Shown: positions 26,676-35,643, numbered from the stretch's first letter. The stretch is 64,000 bases of DNA from Oxobacter pfennigii (GCF_001317355.1 NZ_LKET01000021.1:310001-374000); one strand, 5' to 3'. Notes: generated by a model from the sequence alone, not told the origin. A program made the numbers and translations.

Positions 26676-26768
26676 TTAAGACAAGTTCGCAGCTGCATCA
26701 TTTGTTTGTATTTGAGAAAATCTTAACAAATAACCGTCAGGTCTTGTATTTAAACTATTGAACTTCAT
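26676..26768 (-). CDS. Candidate 30-residue peptide gene
   Basis: An ATG preceded by AGGTGGT at 5 bases opens a frame of 30 codons (MKFNSLNTRPDG..., ending AAANLS). It lies 43 bases downstream of the TudS-related gene on the same strand and could be its operon partner. It has no cysteine and no hydrophobic segment. The rest of the 247-base gap shows nothing recognisable. No family is known to me, and a chance frame is possible. Confidence 0.35.
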   Translation of the reverse strand: MKFNSLNTRPDGYLLRFSQIQTNDAAANLS

Positions 26769-26811
26769 ATTCAACCACCTACTGATAACATAATATTTTC
26801 ACTTGCAATTT

Positions 26812-27300
26812 TTATCCTATTTCAAACTGGCGATTTATTTTTAACCATACAGATTTATAGTCCTTATCATCGTTATAATCGGGAGGCACTTCATAAAATT
26901 TCAAATTGATGGCTTGTTTTTTTAGCATGCCTATAATCACTTCCATGAATATTCCTCTTTTCCCCGATATACTGCATGTAGGACTTTCGTTTATACCTAT
27001 AATGCCGATTACCGAATATCCATTTTCAGAGTACATAATTATATCATCCAAAATAGGAATAAATAATTGAACACATAATTTGCGGTACTCCTCTGTATCG
27101 TATTCTTCCTTGTACATAGGCTTTCTGTTAACACCAAGATATCTTAGTTCGGGGCAGGGTAGCTGAATAATTCCAATACCGCGCTCCATAAGAAAATTTA
27201 TAAATTTAAAGGTTCCTTCTGCCCTTGCCATGGGATATACAACACTGTTCTGATTTAAAACACAATGAGATACCAAAACCACTTCTTTTTTTCTTAACAT
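26812..27300 (-). CDS. TudS-related putative desulfidase (CD3072 type)
   Basis: A 162-residue protein of the DUF523/TudS-like group, whose characterised members use a [4Fe-4S] cluster to remove sulfur from thiouracil. Cysteines in VLVSHCVLNQNSVVYP (about 13), QLPCPELRYLG (about 48) and NESPTCSISGKRG (about 107) are the expected cluster ligands. The pattern matches the C. difficile CD3072 subfamily. It is divergent from a CD3073-like ECF S component, the same pairing as in C. difficile, which suggests import and desulfuration of one thionated compound. Confidence 0.82.
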   Translation of the reverse strand: MLRKKEVVLVSHCVLNQNSVVYPMARAEGTFKFINFLMERGIGIIQLPCPELRYLGVNRKPMYKEEYDTEEYRKLCVQLFIPILDDIIMYSENGYSVIGIIGINESPTCSISGKRGIFMEVIIGMLKKQAINLKFYEVPPDYNDDKDYKSVWLKINRQFEIG

Positions 27301-27498
27301 ATAAACCCCATACCTTTTATATATGATAATTGCAATTATACATGAATTTATTATATCAAGAATAATGAATTATAAATTTATTTATTGGATTTATCAATAG
27401 GTATGTATGCTCATATAGGAATTTAGTATTTTAGTTAATTTTGCTTAAGGGATAATATAGTGGTATAAGCAATTATATTTTCTTAAGGAGGTAATATT

Positions 27499-28095
27499 TT
27501 GAGAAACAAAAATGTATTTATCCTAGTCATGTGTGCTATAGGAGTCGCATTAAACATAGTGCTGGGTACTGTAGTACAGATGACAAAAATCCCTTTACTT
27601 TTTCTGGATACCATAGGGACCATATTCGTGGCAGTATTATTCGGCCCATGGCAGGGTGCGGCTGTAGGAACTATCACCAATTTGCTTACACCCATATTAT
27701 CCGGAAACGTTAAGGATATACCATTTTTTATCGTAAATGCAGTGGTAGGTATAATCATAGGGTTTATAGCAAAGAAATATAAATTTGATCTTAAAACTGC
27801 AATTATATCAGGGCTGCTGCTTTCCATAATAAGTCCTCTTATAGGGACTCCCATTGCAGTTTGGGTATATGGCGGTATAACCGGTTCAGGTAATGATATA
27901 ATATTTCTATGGCTTACAAAGACAGGAAGCAGCGTATTTTCAGCAGCCTTTATTCCACGAATTACAGGCAACTTTATCGATAAAATCGCCTCCTGCATTC
28001 TTATATTTTTGTCTTTGAAATACATACCGGAGCAGTATAAAAATTTTGATTCTGAAATTAAGGATGAAAAGAATAATTCTATATTGAAAGCTTAA
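27499..28095 (+). CDS. ECF transporter substrate-binding S component (CD3073 type)
   Basis: A 198-residue integral membrane protein with about six hydrophobic segments. It begins near FILVMCAIGVALNIVLGTVV and includes GPWQGAAVGTITNLLTPIL, typical of energy-coupling-factor S components for vitamins and nucleobases. The shared EcfA/EcfT module is not in the window. The start is a TTG with AAGGAGGT 6 bases upstream. The ligand is unknown. The divergent desulfidase suggests a sulfur-containing heterocycle. Confidence 0.82.
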   Translation: MRNKNVFILVMCAIGVALNIVLGTVVQMTKIPLLFLDTIGTIFVAVLFGPWQGAAVGTITNLLTPILSGNVKDIPFFIVNAVVGIIIGFIAKKYKFDLKTAIISGLLLSIISPLIGTPIAVWVYGGITGSGNDIIFLWLTKTGSSVFSAAFIPRITGNFIDKIASCILIFLSLKYIPEQYKNFDSEIKDEKNNSILKA

Positions 28096-28105
28096 AAATA
28101 ATTTT

Positions 28106-28134
28106 AAAAAGTCCATTTTTGGACTTTTTATTTT
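28106..28134 (+). terminator. Terminator after the ECF S component gene
   Basis: AAAAAGTCC pairs with GGACTTTTT around an ATTTTT loop, followed by a T-rich run. Confidence 0.85.
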
Positions 28135-28199
28135 TGCAAACTCAACAATAGGTGTTTGTGTTATTATTAATATATATACATTATTTTGGAGGAATAGTA

Positions 28200-29138
28200 A
28201 TGAAGATAATAGATTTTCACTGTGATACCATATTGGAGCTTACAGACAGAGCAGATTGCGGCAATCTGAGAAATAACATACTTTCAATAGATATTGAAAA
28301 AATGAAAAGGAGCAATTACAAAGCTCAGTTTTTTGCCATGTTTGTAAACTTAGAAGAGGTTGAAGACTCACTGGAGAGGGCACTTTCGATGATAGATAAA
28401 TTTTATTTGGAGCTTGAGGAAAATAAAGATTACATAAGTATAGCCACAAGCCATGATGAGTTTGCCGCAAATGAAAGAGAGGGCAAAATGTCAGCCTTTT
28501 TAACCATAGAAGAAGGCGGAGCAATAAAGGGTAAATTGGAAAACTTAAGAAATTTTTACAGACTGGGCGTGAGATTAATCACCCTGACCTGGAATTATCC
28601 TAATGAAATAGGGTACCCAAACCATGGATATACATATAAGGACAAAGGGTTGACTTCCTTTGGAGGAGAAGTTGTCGCTGAGATGAATAGACTAGGTATG
28701 ATTATAGACGTATCCCATCTGTCTGATGAAGGTTTTTATGATGTGGCAAGGCTGTCTAAAAAACCCTTCATTGCTTCTCACTCCAATGCCCGCGCCGTAT
28801 GGGAGCATACCAGAAATTTGACGGATGATATGATAAAAATCCTGGCGCAAAAAGGCGGAGTCACAGGCATTAATTTTGCAAATGTATTTTTAGGAGACAG
28901 CAAGGTAAGCAGGGTAGAGGATATGGTTAAACATATAAAGCATATAAAAAACACCGGCGGGATAGGTGTTGTTTCATTGGGGACTGATTTTGACGGCATT
29001 GAGAGAAGTCTGGAAATCGACAATGCAGGAGAAATGGATAAACTTATAACCGGTCTTAAAAAAGAAAGCTTCACAGAAGATGAAATTGATAAGATATTAT
29101 ATAAAAATGCCTTAAGAGTTATAAAAGATGTACTGTGA
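28200..29138 (+). CDS. M19-family membrane-dipeptidase-type peptidase
   Basis: A 312-residue zinc peptidase of the renal-dipeptidase (M19) family that hydrolyses dipeptides in a TIM barrel. Visible motifs are DFHCDTILEL (first HxD, residues 5-8), TIEEGG with the bridging glutamate (about 105), IDVSHLSDEGF and ASHSNARAVW (zinc histidines), and LGTDFDGI near the end. No signal peptide is present, so it is probably cytoplasmic like many bacterial forms. The ATG at 28200 follows GGAGGAATAGTA; the longer frame has no ribosome binding site. Confidence 0.9.
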   Translation: MKIIDFHCDTILELTDRADCGNLRNNILSIDIEKMKRSNYKAQFFAMFVNLEEVEDSLERALSMIDKFYLELEENKDYISIATSHDEFAANEREGKMSAFLTIEEGGAIKGKLENLRNFYRLGVRLITLTWNYPNEIGYPNHGYTYKDKGLTSFGGEVVAEMNRLGMIIDVSHLSDEGFYDVARLSKKPFIASHSNARAVWEHTRNLTDDMIKILAQKGGVTGINFANVFLGDSKVSRVEDMVKHIKHIKNTGGIGVVSLGTDFDGIERSLEIDNAGEMDKLITGLKKESFTEDEIDKILYKNALRVIKDVL

Positions 29139-29154
29139 TATAGGGGATGGTATA

Positions 29155-29589
29155 ATGACGAGGATTTTGGTGGATGCCGATGCCTGCCCTGTGAAGGAGA
29201 TAATAGTTAAAGTTGCTAAGGAGTACAGCTTTCCTGTAACCATGTTTATAGATACCAGCCACATACTTAATGACGGTTATTCAGAAGTTATAACAGTGGA
29301 GAAGTCCAGAGACTCGGTGGATTTTGCCCTGGTAAACAAAATAATCCAGGGCGATATAGTGGTAACCCAGGATTACGGCGTTGCCACCATGGCACTGGCT
29401 AAAGGAGCAAAGGTCGTAAACCAGAACGGCCTTATATATACCGATGAAAATATTGAGAAGCTTTTATTCGAGAGGCATCTTTCATCAAAGGTGAGAAAAT
29501 CTGGAGGCCGGGCTAAAGGTCCTAGAAAAAGGACAAAAGAAGATGATGAAAAATTTGAGAGAGCATTTAGAATTATATTAAGCCAATAG
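29155..29589 (+). CDS. YaiI/YqxD family protein (UPF0178)
   Basis: A 144-residue protein. RILVDADACPVKEI at the N-terminus, VTQDYGVATMAL (about 75) and the basic GGRAKGPRKRT (about 120) are the family signature. The fold is predicted to be PIN/NYN-like with acidic active-site residues (DADAC, TQDYG), so a nuclease role has been suggested for the family but not shown here. GGGGATGG precedes the ATG at 29155. The gene starts just after the dipeptidase gene ends. Confidence 0.88.
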   Translation: MTRILVDADACPVKEIIVKVAKEYSFPVTMFIDTSHILNDGYSEVITVEKSRDSVDFALVNKIIQGDIVVTQDYGVATMALAKGAKVVNQNGLIYTDENIEKLLFERHLSSKVRKSGGRAKGPRKRTKEDDEKFERAFRIILSQ

Positions 29590-29617
29590 CAAATTGCCAT
29601 GAAAACAGGTGATATAA

Positions 29618-31444
29618 ATGCTGAATTCCCTGAAAAGTAAAATATTATCTATATATCTTTTTCTTATACTGCTTATATCTTTTATAGCCGGTATATCAAT
29701 TTATAATTTATTCAGTCTGAATAAGGCCATTGACGGCCTTATTGCATCTAACTATAAAAGTATAGCAGCAGCCACAAATATGATTGATGCCATAGAGAGG
29801 CAGGACAGCAATCAATTGATTTATCTCGAAGTAGATAAGCAAAAAGGTATAAGGTCTTTCAGTGAAAATCAAAGTGAATTTTTTCTGTGGCTGGGTAAAG
29901 CAGAAGAAAACATAACCGAAAAGGATGAAAAAGAGCTGTTAAACAGTATAAGTTCCAATTACATAAAATATATCGAAAATTTTTCAACGCTGCAGGAAAT
30001 AAAAAATACCGAAGGAGGCTTATCCGCCATTGCCTTTTACAATAATGAGATATATCCCATTTTTCATTCTGTCAAAGATGACTGCAGAAGGCTGTTAAGC
30101 CTGAATGAAAATTCCATGCTTGTAAGAAAGGATAGGGCCACGTTAAACTCCGGAAACATGATTTACATTACAGTATTGGTTTCTGTTATAACCATACTTA
30201 TGGGATTGTTTGTGTCAGTATATTTTACTGGAAAGACCATAAAACCTATCGATATGCTTATATCGGGAATCAAATCCATCAAGGAAGGCAACTTGGACCA
30301 GGAGATAAATATAAATACCAGGGATGAAGTAGGGGTATTGGCTATGGAGTTTAATAATATGACGAAGAGGCTGCGTGAATATGACAAAAGCAGCGTCAAT
30401 AATCTTATCGCAGAAAAAAACAAGTCATTGGCTATTGTGAAAAGCATATCCGACCCGATTGTAGTAATCAGCAATGATTTTAAGGTTATACTGGTAAACA
30501 AATCGGCAGAAAATGTCTTTGACATAGTTGAGGAAGAGGTTAGCGGAGGACATTTTTTAGAGGCTATAAACCACAAGGAGGTTTTTCAGAAGATTAAAGA
30601 GACGTCTGAAAATAGAATCAGAATAGATGACAGTCGGACTATTACTATAATCAAGGGAAATAAAAGGTACTATTTTATTCCGTCAGTGACATCCATATTA
30701 AACGATGATAATGAAGTTATAGGCATGGTTTGTGTCTTTACCGATATAACGCATTTAAAAGAAGTAGAAGACCTTAAATCAGAATTTATTTCCACAGTTT
30801 CTCATGAGCTAAGAACACCGCTTACATCTATAATCATGGGTACAAAATTACTTTTGGACGACGAGCTGCTTAATACCGAACAAAAAGAAATAATAAATGC
30901 CATGGACGAGGACGGAAATCAGCTCATGATGCTTATAAATGACCTTTTGGATTTGTCTAAGGCCGAATCTGGGAAAATGCAGATAACTCTTGAGAAAACC
31001 TCGGTTTATGATATGGCGGAGCTATGTATCAAATCCCTTTATGATAATGCCCGAAGCAAAGATATAGAGATTATAAATTACGTCTCTCCGAACCTTCCCT
31101 ACGCATATATTGATTATAATAAAATAAAGAGCGTTTTAATGAACCTTCTGACAAATTCATTGAAGTTCACTAACAGAGGAGGGAAGGTAGAGATATCAGC
31201 AAGCATCGAAGGCAGTTTTATTAGGGTCTCGGTAAAGGATACAGGCATAGGTATCCCGGAGGAATTCCATGACAAGATATTTGATAAGTTCAGCCAGATT
31301 GATAATTTTAAAAATCATGGTACGGGGTTGGGACTTGCAATTGCAAAGGAATTCATAATGAAGCACAATGGTAATATATGGGTAGAAAGCAAAATTGGCC
31401 AAGGGAGCAATTTCATGTTCACTTTGCCTGTTTATGAAGGGTGA
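29618..31444 (+). CDS. Membrane-bound sensor histidine kinase (sensor, HAMP, PAS, HisKA, HATPase)
   Basis: A 608-residue kinase. A membrane segment at about 9-29 and a second at about 182-204 enclose an extracytoplasmic helical sensor of about 150 residues. HAMP (about 205-255), PAS (about 268-375), HisKA with VSHELRTPLTS (phospho-His about 395) and HATPase with NLLTNSLKF, DTGIGIP and GTGLGLAI follow. The response regulator gene begins 4 bases downstream, and the potassium genes trkA and trkH follow after one unknown gene. A role in ionic or turgor sensing is therefore plausible but inferred only from position. Confidence 0.93.
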   Translation: MLNSLKSKILSIYLFLILLISFIAGISIYNLFSLNKAIDGLIASNYKSIAAATNMIDAIERQDSNQLIYLEVDKQKGIRSFSENQSEFFLWLGKAEENITEKDEKELLNSISSNYIKYIENFSTLQEIKNTEGGLSAIAFYNNEIYPIFHSVKDDCRRLLSLNENSMLVRKDRATLNSGNMIYITVLVSVITILMGLFVSVYFTGKTIKPIDMLISGIKSIKEGNLDQEININTRDEVGVLAMEFNNMTKRLREYDKSSVNNLIAEKNKSLAIVKSISDPIVVISNDFKVILVNKSAENVFDIVEEEVSGGHFLEAINHKEVFQKIKETSENRIRIDDSRTITIIKGNKRYYFIPSVTSILNDDNEVIGMVCVFTDITHLKEVEDLKSEFISTVSHELRTPLTSIIMGTKLLLDDELLNTEQKEIINAMDEDGNQLMMLINDLLDLSKAESGKMQITLEKTSVYDMAELCIKSLYDNARSKDIEIINYVSPNLPYAYIDYNKIKSVLMNLLTNSLKFTNRGGKVEISASIEGSFIRVSVKDTGIGIPEEFHDKIFDKFSQIDNFKNHGTGLGLAIAKEFIMKHNGNIWVESKIGQGSNFMFTLPVYEG

Positions 31445-31448
31445 TTTT

Positions 31449-31820
31449 ATGGCTAAAAAAGTGCTTGTGATAGATGATGTTAAAAATATAAGGACAATGG
31501 TTGCTAAGGCGTTGACTTTAAGCGGATATGCAGTTGACACTGCAGAAAACGGGTATGAAGGCTTAAACTTTCTCAAAGATAACGATTATGACGTAGTGCT
31601 TTTGGATATCAGGATGCCGGGATTCAGCGGTACCGAGGTATTGAAGTCTATTAGGGAAATCAAAAAAGATGTGCCGGTAATAATAATGACTGCTTATCCT
31701 ACGATTAAAAATGCTGTGGACTGTATTAAAATGGGCGCGGTGGAATACTTAAGAAAACCTTTTACTCCTGATAAAATCAAATCTACGATAGAGCAGGTAA
31801 TAAACGGGAATAAAAATTGA
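31449..31820 (+). CDS. Receiver-only response regulator
   Basis: A 123-residue CheY-type receiver with no output domain. The acidic pocket is VIDDVKN, the phospho-acceptor Asp is in VVLLDIRMPG (about residue 53), Thr is in IIMTAYP and the conserved lysine is in LRKPFTP. It probably receives phosphate from the kinase directly upstream and signals through protein contact, or passes it on in a relay. Its start lies 4 bases after the kinase gene and it is closed by a terminator. The linkage resembles Spo0F-like arrangements, but nothing shows sporulation use. Confidence 0.92.
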   Translation: MAKKVLVIDDVKNIRTMVAKALTLSGYAVDTAENGYEGLNFLKDNDYDVVLLDIRMPGFSGTEVLKSIREIKKDVPVIIMTAYPTIKNAVDCIKMGAVEYLRKPFTPDKIKSTIEQVINGNKN

Positions 31821-31832
31821 AAATAAGAGATT

Positions 31833-31861
31833 AAAGCAGCAAGAAATTGCTGTTTTTTTAT
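31833..31861 (+). terminator. Terminator after the two-component genes
   Basis: An AGCAGCAA-type stem around GAAA is followed by TTTTTTTATTT. Confidence 0.8.
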
Positions 31862-32024
31862 TTGATATATAGCTTCTTGTATAGATAGTAAGATTCATAA
31901 ATAACTAATAAATTATATTATAATATGAAGATATACTTAGAATGAGGGACCAAATATGATATAATCAAAATAAACACAATTCAATACATGCAATATCGGC
32001 GATTATAAAGAAAGGGGCTGTACT

Positions 32025-32507
32025 ATGGAGGGGCTAATACAATATATATCTGATATTAATCAATTCAAGGAAGCAGTGTTATCAATCTTAGGGGATTCTA
32101 TTGTACCCGAGATATTGATATCCGGAATTTACACAAGAATGATACTGGGAGATATTATTGATAAAATTATAGAAATGAACAATGGGGATAAGTGCAAAAT
32201 TATCATATCAAATATTATAAACAGAGAAGGTCTTTCTAAATCACAGATAAGAAAACTTTATACCCAGGGCGGTAAAATTAAAATAAACAGCAATGCCAGC
32301 AATAACATTATAATAATCGGAAATAATGCTTTTGTCCTGTCTTACTCTTATAAATACAACAGGGAAAATGGACCCAGAACATCCTTCGAGAGCTGTATTT
32401 TGACAGACTGCAGCAGCGTGGTAGATAAAGTAAAAGAAGTTTTTTTAGAAAAATGGGGCAGGAGTTTTCCTTTAGCAGTTGAAAATGCCGGGGAGGATAA
32501 TTTATGA
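32025..32507 (+). CDS. Unknown protein with a PLD-like half-domain, linked to trkA
   Basis: A 160-residue protein. The region about 60-115 (CKIIISNIINREG, then LYTQGGKIKIN, then NIIIIGNNAFVLSYSY) resembles the strand pattern of phospholipase-D-type domains as used for ligand sensing in TrmB-like regulators. The catalytic HxK(x)4D is absent. This is a pattern judgement only. Its stop overlaps the trkA start (ATGA), so it is translationally coupled to potassium-uptake genes. AAAGGGG precedes its ATG. It could regulate or anchor the Trk system. Confidence 0.5.
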   Translation: MEGLIQYISDINQFKEAVLSILGDSIVPEILISGIYTRMILGDIIDKIIEMNNGDKCKIIISNIINREGLSKSQIRKLYTQGGKIKINSNASNNIIIIGNNAFVLSYSYKYNRENGPRTSFESCILTDCSSVVDKVKEVFLEKWGRSFPLAVENAGEDNL

Positions 32508-33910
32508 AAATTATCGTAGTTGGAGCAGGCAAAGTGGGATATACACTGGCTGAAAGTTTATCTTCCGAAGATCACGATGTAACGGTAATAGACAGGCATT
32601 ATGATGCTTTAAAGAAAGTGGAAGATAACTTGGATGTTTTGGCTATTAAAGGAAACGGAGTAAGTGTAAGTGTACTATTGGAAGCAAAGATTAAAAAAAC
32701 CGATTTGATAATTGCCGTTACCGACAGCGATGAGGTTAATATGGTATGCTGCCTTACGGCTAAAAAGCTGGGCGCAGCCCATACGGCAGCAAGAATAAGG
32801 GACCCTCAGTATGCCAAGGAATTGGTCATGCTAAAGGACGAGGTTGGAGTAGATTTAGTAATAAACCCGGAATATGCCGCAGCAGATGAAATTGCACGTA
32901 TGATAAGCTTCTCGCCTGCATTAAATATCGAAAGCTTTGCCAAAGGCCGGGTTAAGATGGTGGAAATAAAGGTTACGCCGGATATGCCGATAGTAGGATA
33001 TAAGCTTAAGGATGCGGCATTTCAAAAATACTCTTCCATATTGATAAGTGCCGTTATAAGAAACGAAGAGGTTATTGTGCCGGATGGAGAATTTGAAATA
33101 AAAGCTGATGATGAAATATATGTTATAGGGAAATCGGCCAGCATTTATAATTTTTGCAAGCTCACAGGAAAATCTCCTGTAAAATATAAAAGTATTATGA
33201 TTTTAGGCGGAGGCAGAATAGCATATTATCTTACCAATTTTCTTACCACTATGGGCATGAAAGTTAAGATAGTTGAAATAAACCGGGAAAGGTGCGAGGA
33301 GCTGTCGGAAAGCTTGCCAAATGCACTTATAATCAATGCAGACGGTACTGATGAGCAGATATTGCGCTCGGAGAACGTAGACAGCATGGACGGCTTTATA
33401 GCCGTAACAGGAATGGATGAAGAAAATCTTTTATCCTCCCTTTTAGCTAAACAAAGCGGAGTTAAAAAGGTTATTACAAAAATAAGCAGGACCAGTTATA
33501 TCAATATGGTAAAAAAGCTGGGTATCGATAATGTCATATGTCCCAAACTTATTACGGCCAATCAAATATTGAAATATGTACGCGGTAATACCGTAGAGTC
33601 ACTATATAGAATAGTGGAAGGCCAAGCTGAGATAGTAGAGTTTATCGCCAAGGAATCCAGCGGATTGCTGGATAAGCCTATCAAAAATCTGAACATTCCA
33701 AAAGAAACTATAATCACCACCATTGTAAGGCGCAACGAGGTTGTAATCCCCCGGGGCAATGATGCTATCAAAAAAGGTGACAGGGTTATAGTTATAACCA
33801 AGAAGGAGAATCTCAACTGGCTCAATGAGCTCATTCTGAATGTATCCGGAGGAACAAAACATGAATTTGCCAATGGTATTAAGAAGTTTGGGGATATTAT
33901 TAATATGTGA
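32504..33910 (+). CDS. trkA: Trk potassium uptake regulator TrkA
   Basis: A 468-residue cytoplasmic protein with two RCK units, each an NAD-binding fold followed by a TrkA_C domain. The first glycine-rich loop is VVGAGKVGYTLAESL (about 5-19) and the second is ILGGGRIAYYLTNFL (about 230-244). Both acidic strand ends (VIDRHYD, IVEINRE) are kept. It gates TrkH in response to bound nucleotide. GGGGAGGAT precedes the ATG. It overlaps the unknown gene upstream by 4 bases and trkH downstream by 50. Confidence 0.95.
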   Translation: MKIIVVGAGKVGYTLAESLSSEDHDVTVIDRHYDALKKVEDNLDVLAIKGNGVSVSVLLEAKIKKTDLIIAVTDSDEVNMVCCLTAKKLGAAHTAARIRDPQYAKELVMLKDEVGVDLVINPEYAAADEIARMISFSPALNIESFAKGRVKMVEIKVTPDMPIVGYKLKDAAFQKYSSILISAVIRNEEVIVPDGEFEIKADDEIYVIGKSASIYNFCKLTGKSPVKYKSIMILGGGRIAYYLTNFLTTMGMKVKIVEINRERCEELSESLPNALIINADGTDEQILRSENVDSMDGFIAVTGMDEENLLSSLLAKQSGVKKVITKISRTSYINMVKKLGIDNVICPKLITANQILKYVRGNTVESLYRIVEGQAEIVEFIAKESSGLLDKPIKNLNIPKETIITTIVRRNEVVIPRGNDAIKKGDRVIVITKKENLNWLNELILNVSGGTKHEFANGIKKFGDIINM

Positions 33911-35312
33911 AGCGCTGCTTATGGTTCCTTCCCTTGCGGTATCAATAATATACGAAGGATATGATGTTTTCCCCTTTGTTTATACAATTGCCCTATTAGG
34001 TGCCACAGGTAGTGCAGGGCTGTCAATCAAACCAAAGAAAAAAAATATATATCCCCGCGATGGCTTTGCTATTGTTGCTTTTGGATGGATACTTATTTCT
34101 TTTTTTGGGTCTTTACCCTTTATATTCAGCGGAGTTATTCCTTCCTTTGTAGATGCATTCTTTGAGACAAGCTCCGGATTTACCACTACCGGTGCCAGCA
34201 TACTGACAAGTGTGGAAGGATTGCCTGAAGGAATAATGTTTTGGAGAAGCTTTACCCACTGGGTGGGCGGAATGGGAGTACTGGTTCTTACATTAGCCAT
34301 ACTCCCTCTGGTAGGGGCGAATACCGTTCAAATAATGAAGGCTGAGAGTCCTGGACCTAATCCCGGTAAACTGGTGCCTAAAGTAAGGCAGACAGCTAAA
34401 ATTTTATATATAATTTATTTTGTTGTCACCATAGTCGAAATCATATTGCTCTTATTTGGTGGCATGTCTTTCTTAGATGCCTGTATTCATGCCTTTGGTA
34501 CTGTAGGAACCGGAGGGTTCTCCAATAAGAATTTAAGCGTCGGGGCTTATAACAGCGTTTATATAGAGGTTGTAATTTCGGTATTTATGATTATTTGCGG
34601 AGCAAACTTCACTTTATACTATCAGGCATTAAAAGATGGCATAAAAAGTATATTCAAGGATGAAGAGTTCAGACTGTATATAGGAGTTGTAACTGCATCA
34701 ATACTTCTAATTACTTTTAATATACATGGAACTATATATAAATCCATATGGGAATCCTTAAGGCATTCATCTTTCCAGGTGGCATCCATAATTACCACCA
34801 CCGGATATGCGTCCACAAATTTTGATTTATGGCCGACTTTTAGCAAAATCATTTTATTTATGCTGATGTTTATAGGAGGCTGTGCCGGTTCTACAGCCGG
34901 AGCAATTAAAAACATAAGGATACTCATGCTCTTTAAGATAATGAAAAGGGAGCTTCTTAAAATAATCCATCCAAGAGCAGTATATGTACTGAAATTCGGA
35001 GGTAAAGTAGTAGATGATGATACCTTATCGGAAGTGCTTGTTTATTTCTTTATGTATATGATGATATTTGCAGCAGCAGTTCTCATCATATCCCTTGAAG
35101 GAAAAGACTTTGCCACAACTGTATCTTCTATTGCCGCAACTCTTGGAAACATAGGACCGGGCTTTGGTATGGTAGGACCTATTGGTAATTTTTCTGAGAT
35201 GACCAATATAAGCAAATTAGTTCTTTCCATGTGTATGATTATAGGGAGAATTGAAATTTATCCAATACTCTTAATGCTTTTTCCTTCATTCTGGAAAAAG
35301 GTAAACATATAA
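33861..35312 (+). CDS. trkH: Trk potassium channel/transporter subunit TrkH
   Basis: A 483-residue membrane protein with at least ten transmembrane segments and the four-fold selectivity-filter repeats: FTTTGAS, GTGGFSN, ITTTGYA and LGNIGPG. SFTHWVGGMGVLVL and GGCAGSTAGAIKNIR are further TrkH marks. With TrkA it imports K+. The ATG at 33861 follows GGAGG and lies inside the end of trkA. A longer frame to 33840 has no ribosome binding site. Confidence 0.95.
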   Translation: MNLPMVLRSLGILLICEALLMVPSLAVSIIYEGYDVFPFVYTIALLGATGSAGLSIKPKKKNIYPRDGFAIVAFGWILISFFGSLPFIFSGVIPSFVDAFFETSSGFTTTGASILTSVEGLPEGIMFWRSFTHWVGGMGVLVLTLAILPLVGANTVQIMKAESPGPNPGKLVPKVRQTAKILYIIYFVVTIVEIILLLFGGMSFLDACIHAFGTVGTGGFSNKNLSVGAYNSVYIEVVISVFMIICGANFTLYYQALKDGIKSIFKDEEFRLYIGVVTASILLITFNIHGTIYKSIWESLRHSSFQVASIITTTGYASTNFDLWPTFSKIILFMLMFIGGCAGSTAGAIKNIRILMLFKIMKRELLKIIHPRAVYVLKFGGKVVDDDTLSEVLVYFFMYMMIFAAAVLIISLEGKDFATTVSSIAATLGNIGPGFGMVGPIGNFSEMTNISKLVLSMCMIIGRIEIYPILLMLFPSFWKKVNI

Positions 35313-35427
35313 TCCTTTAACATGATTATAGAAAAAATAAATAATTGCCAGTTGAAAAGTTCCTTCGGATGCTATATAATAATTTTTGCCGACAGGAAAA
35401 TACTTTTTAATATAGCAGTTATTTTAT

Positions 35428-35503
35428 GCGGGAATAGCTCAGTTGATAGAGCGTCGCCTTGCCAAGGCGAAGGTCGCGGGTTTGAGCCCCGTTTCCCGCT
35501 CCA
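35428..35503 (+). tRNA. tRNA-Gly (anticodon GCC)
   Basis: A 76-base cloverleaf. The acceptor stem GCGGGAA pairs with TTCCCGC, the anticodon loop is TTGCCAA with GCC, the anticodon stem is TCGCC/GGCGA, the T stem is GCGGG/CCCGT, and the CCA end is encoded. A terminator follows directly. Confidence 0.96.
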
Positions 35504-35505
35504 GA

Positions 35506-35538
35506 AAGAACACCAGGTTTAAAACTTGGTGTTCTTTT
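35506..35538 (+). terminator. Terminator after tRNA-Gly
   Basis: AGAACACCA... pairs with TGGTGTTCT through an A/T-rich extension and is followed by TTTTAATT. Confidence 0.85.
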
Positions 35539-35641
35539 AATTAAATTTGCTTTATAGCAAATTTAATTTCATATTTTACATCTGCAAAATATTTCATACG
35601 CCAAAGGGTTATTTCATATCGCCGTGCGATATTTCATTTAC
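35539..35641. repeat. ATTTCAT-spaced palindrome cluster
   Basis: The heptamer ATTTCAT occurs at 35566, 35591, 35611 and 35631, with the last three exactly 20 bases apart. The interspersed segments are palindromic or nearly so: a 12-base stem at 35539-35550 with 35557-35568, and ATATCGC/GCGATAT around 35616-35632. This occupies the whole gap between the tRNA terminator and the SNF2 stop codon. Confidence 0.7.
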
Positions 35642-35643
35642 AT

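Noticed and set aside
35539-35641. CRISPR array
   Set aside because: The repeats are only 7 bases with 13-18 base palindromic gaps, and no cas genes occur in the window.
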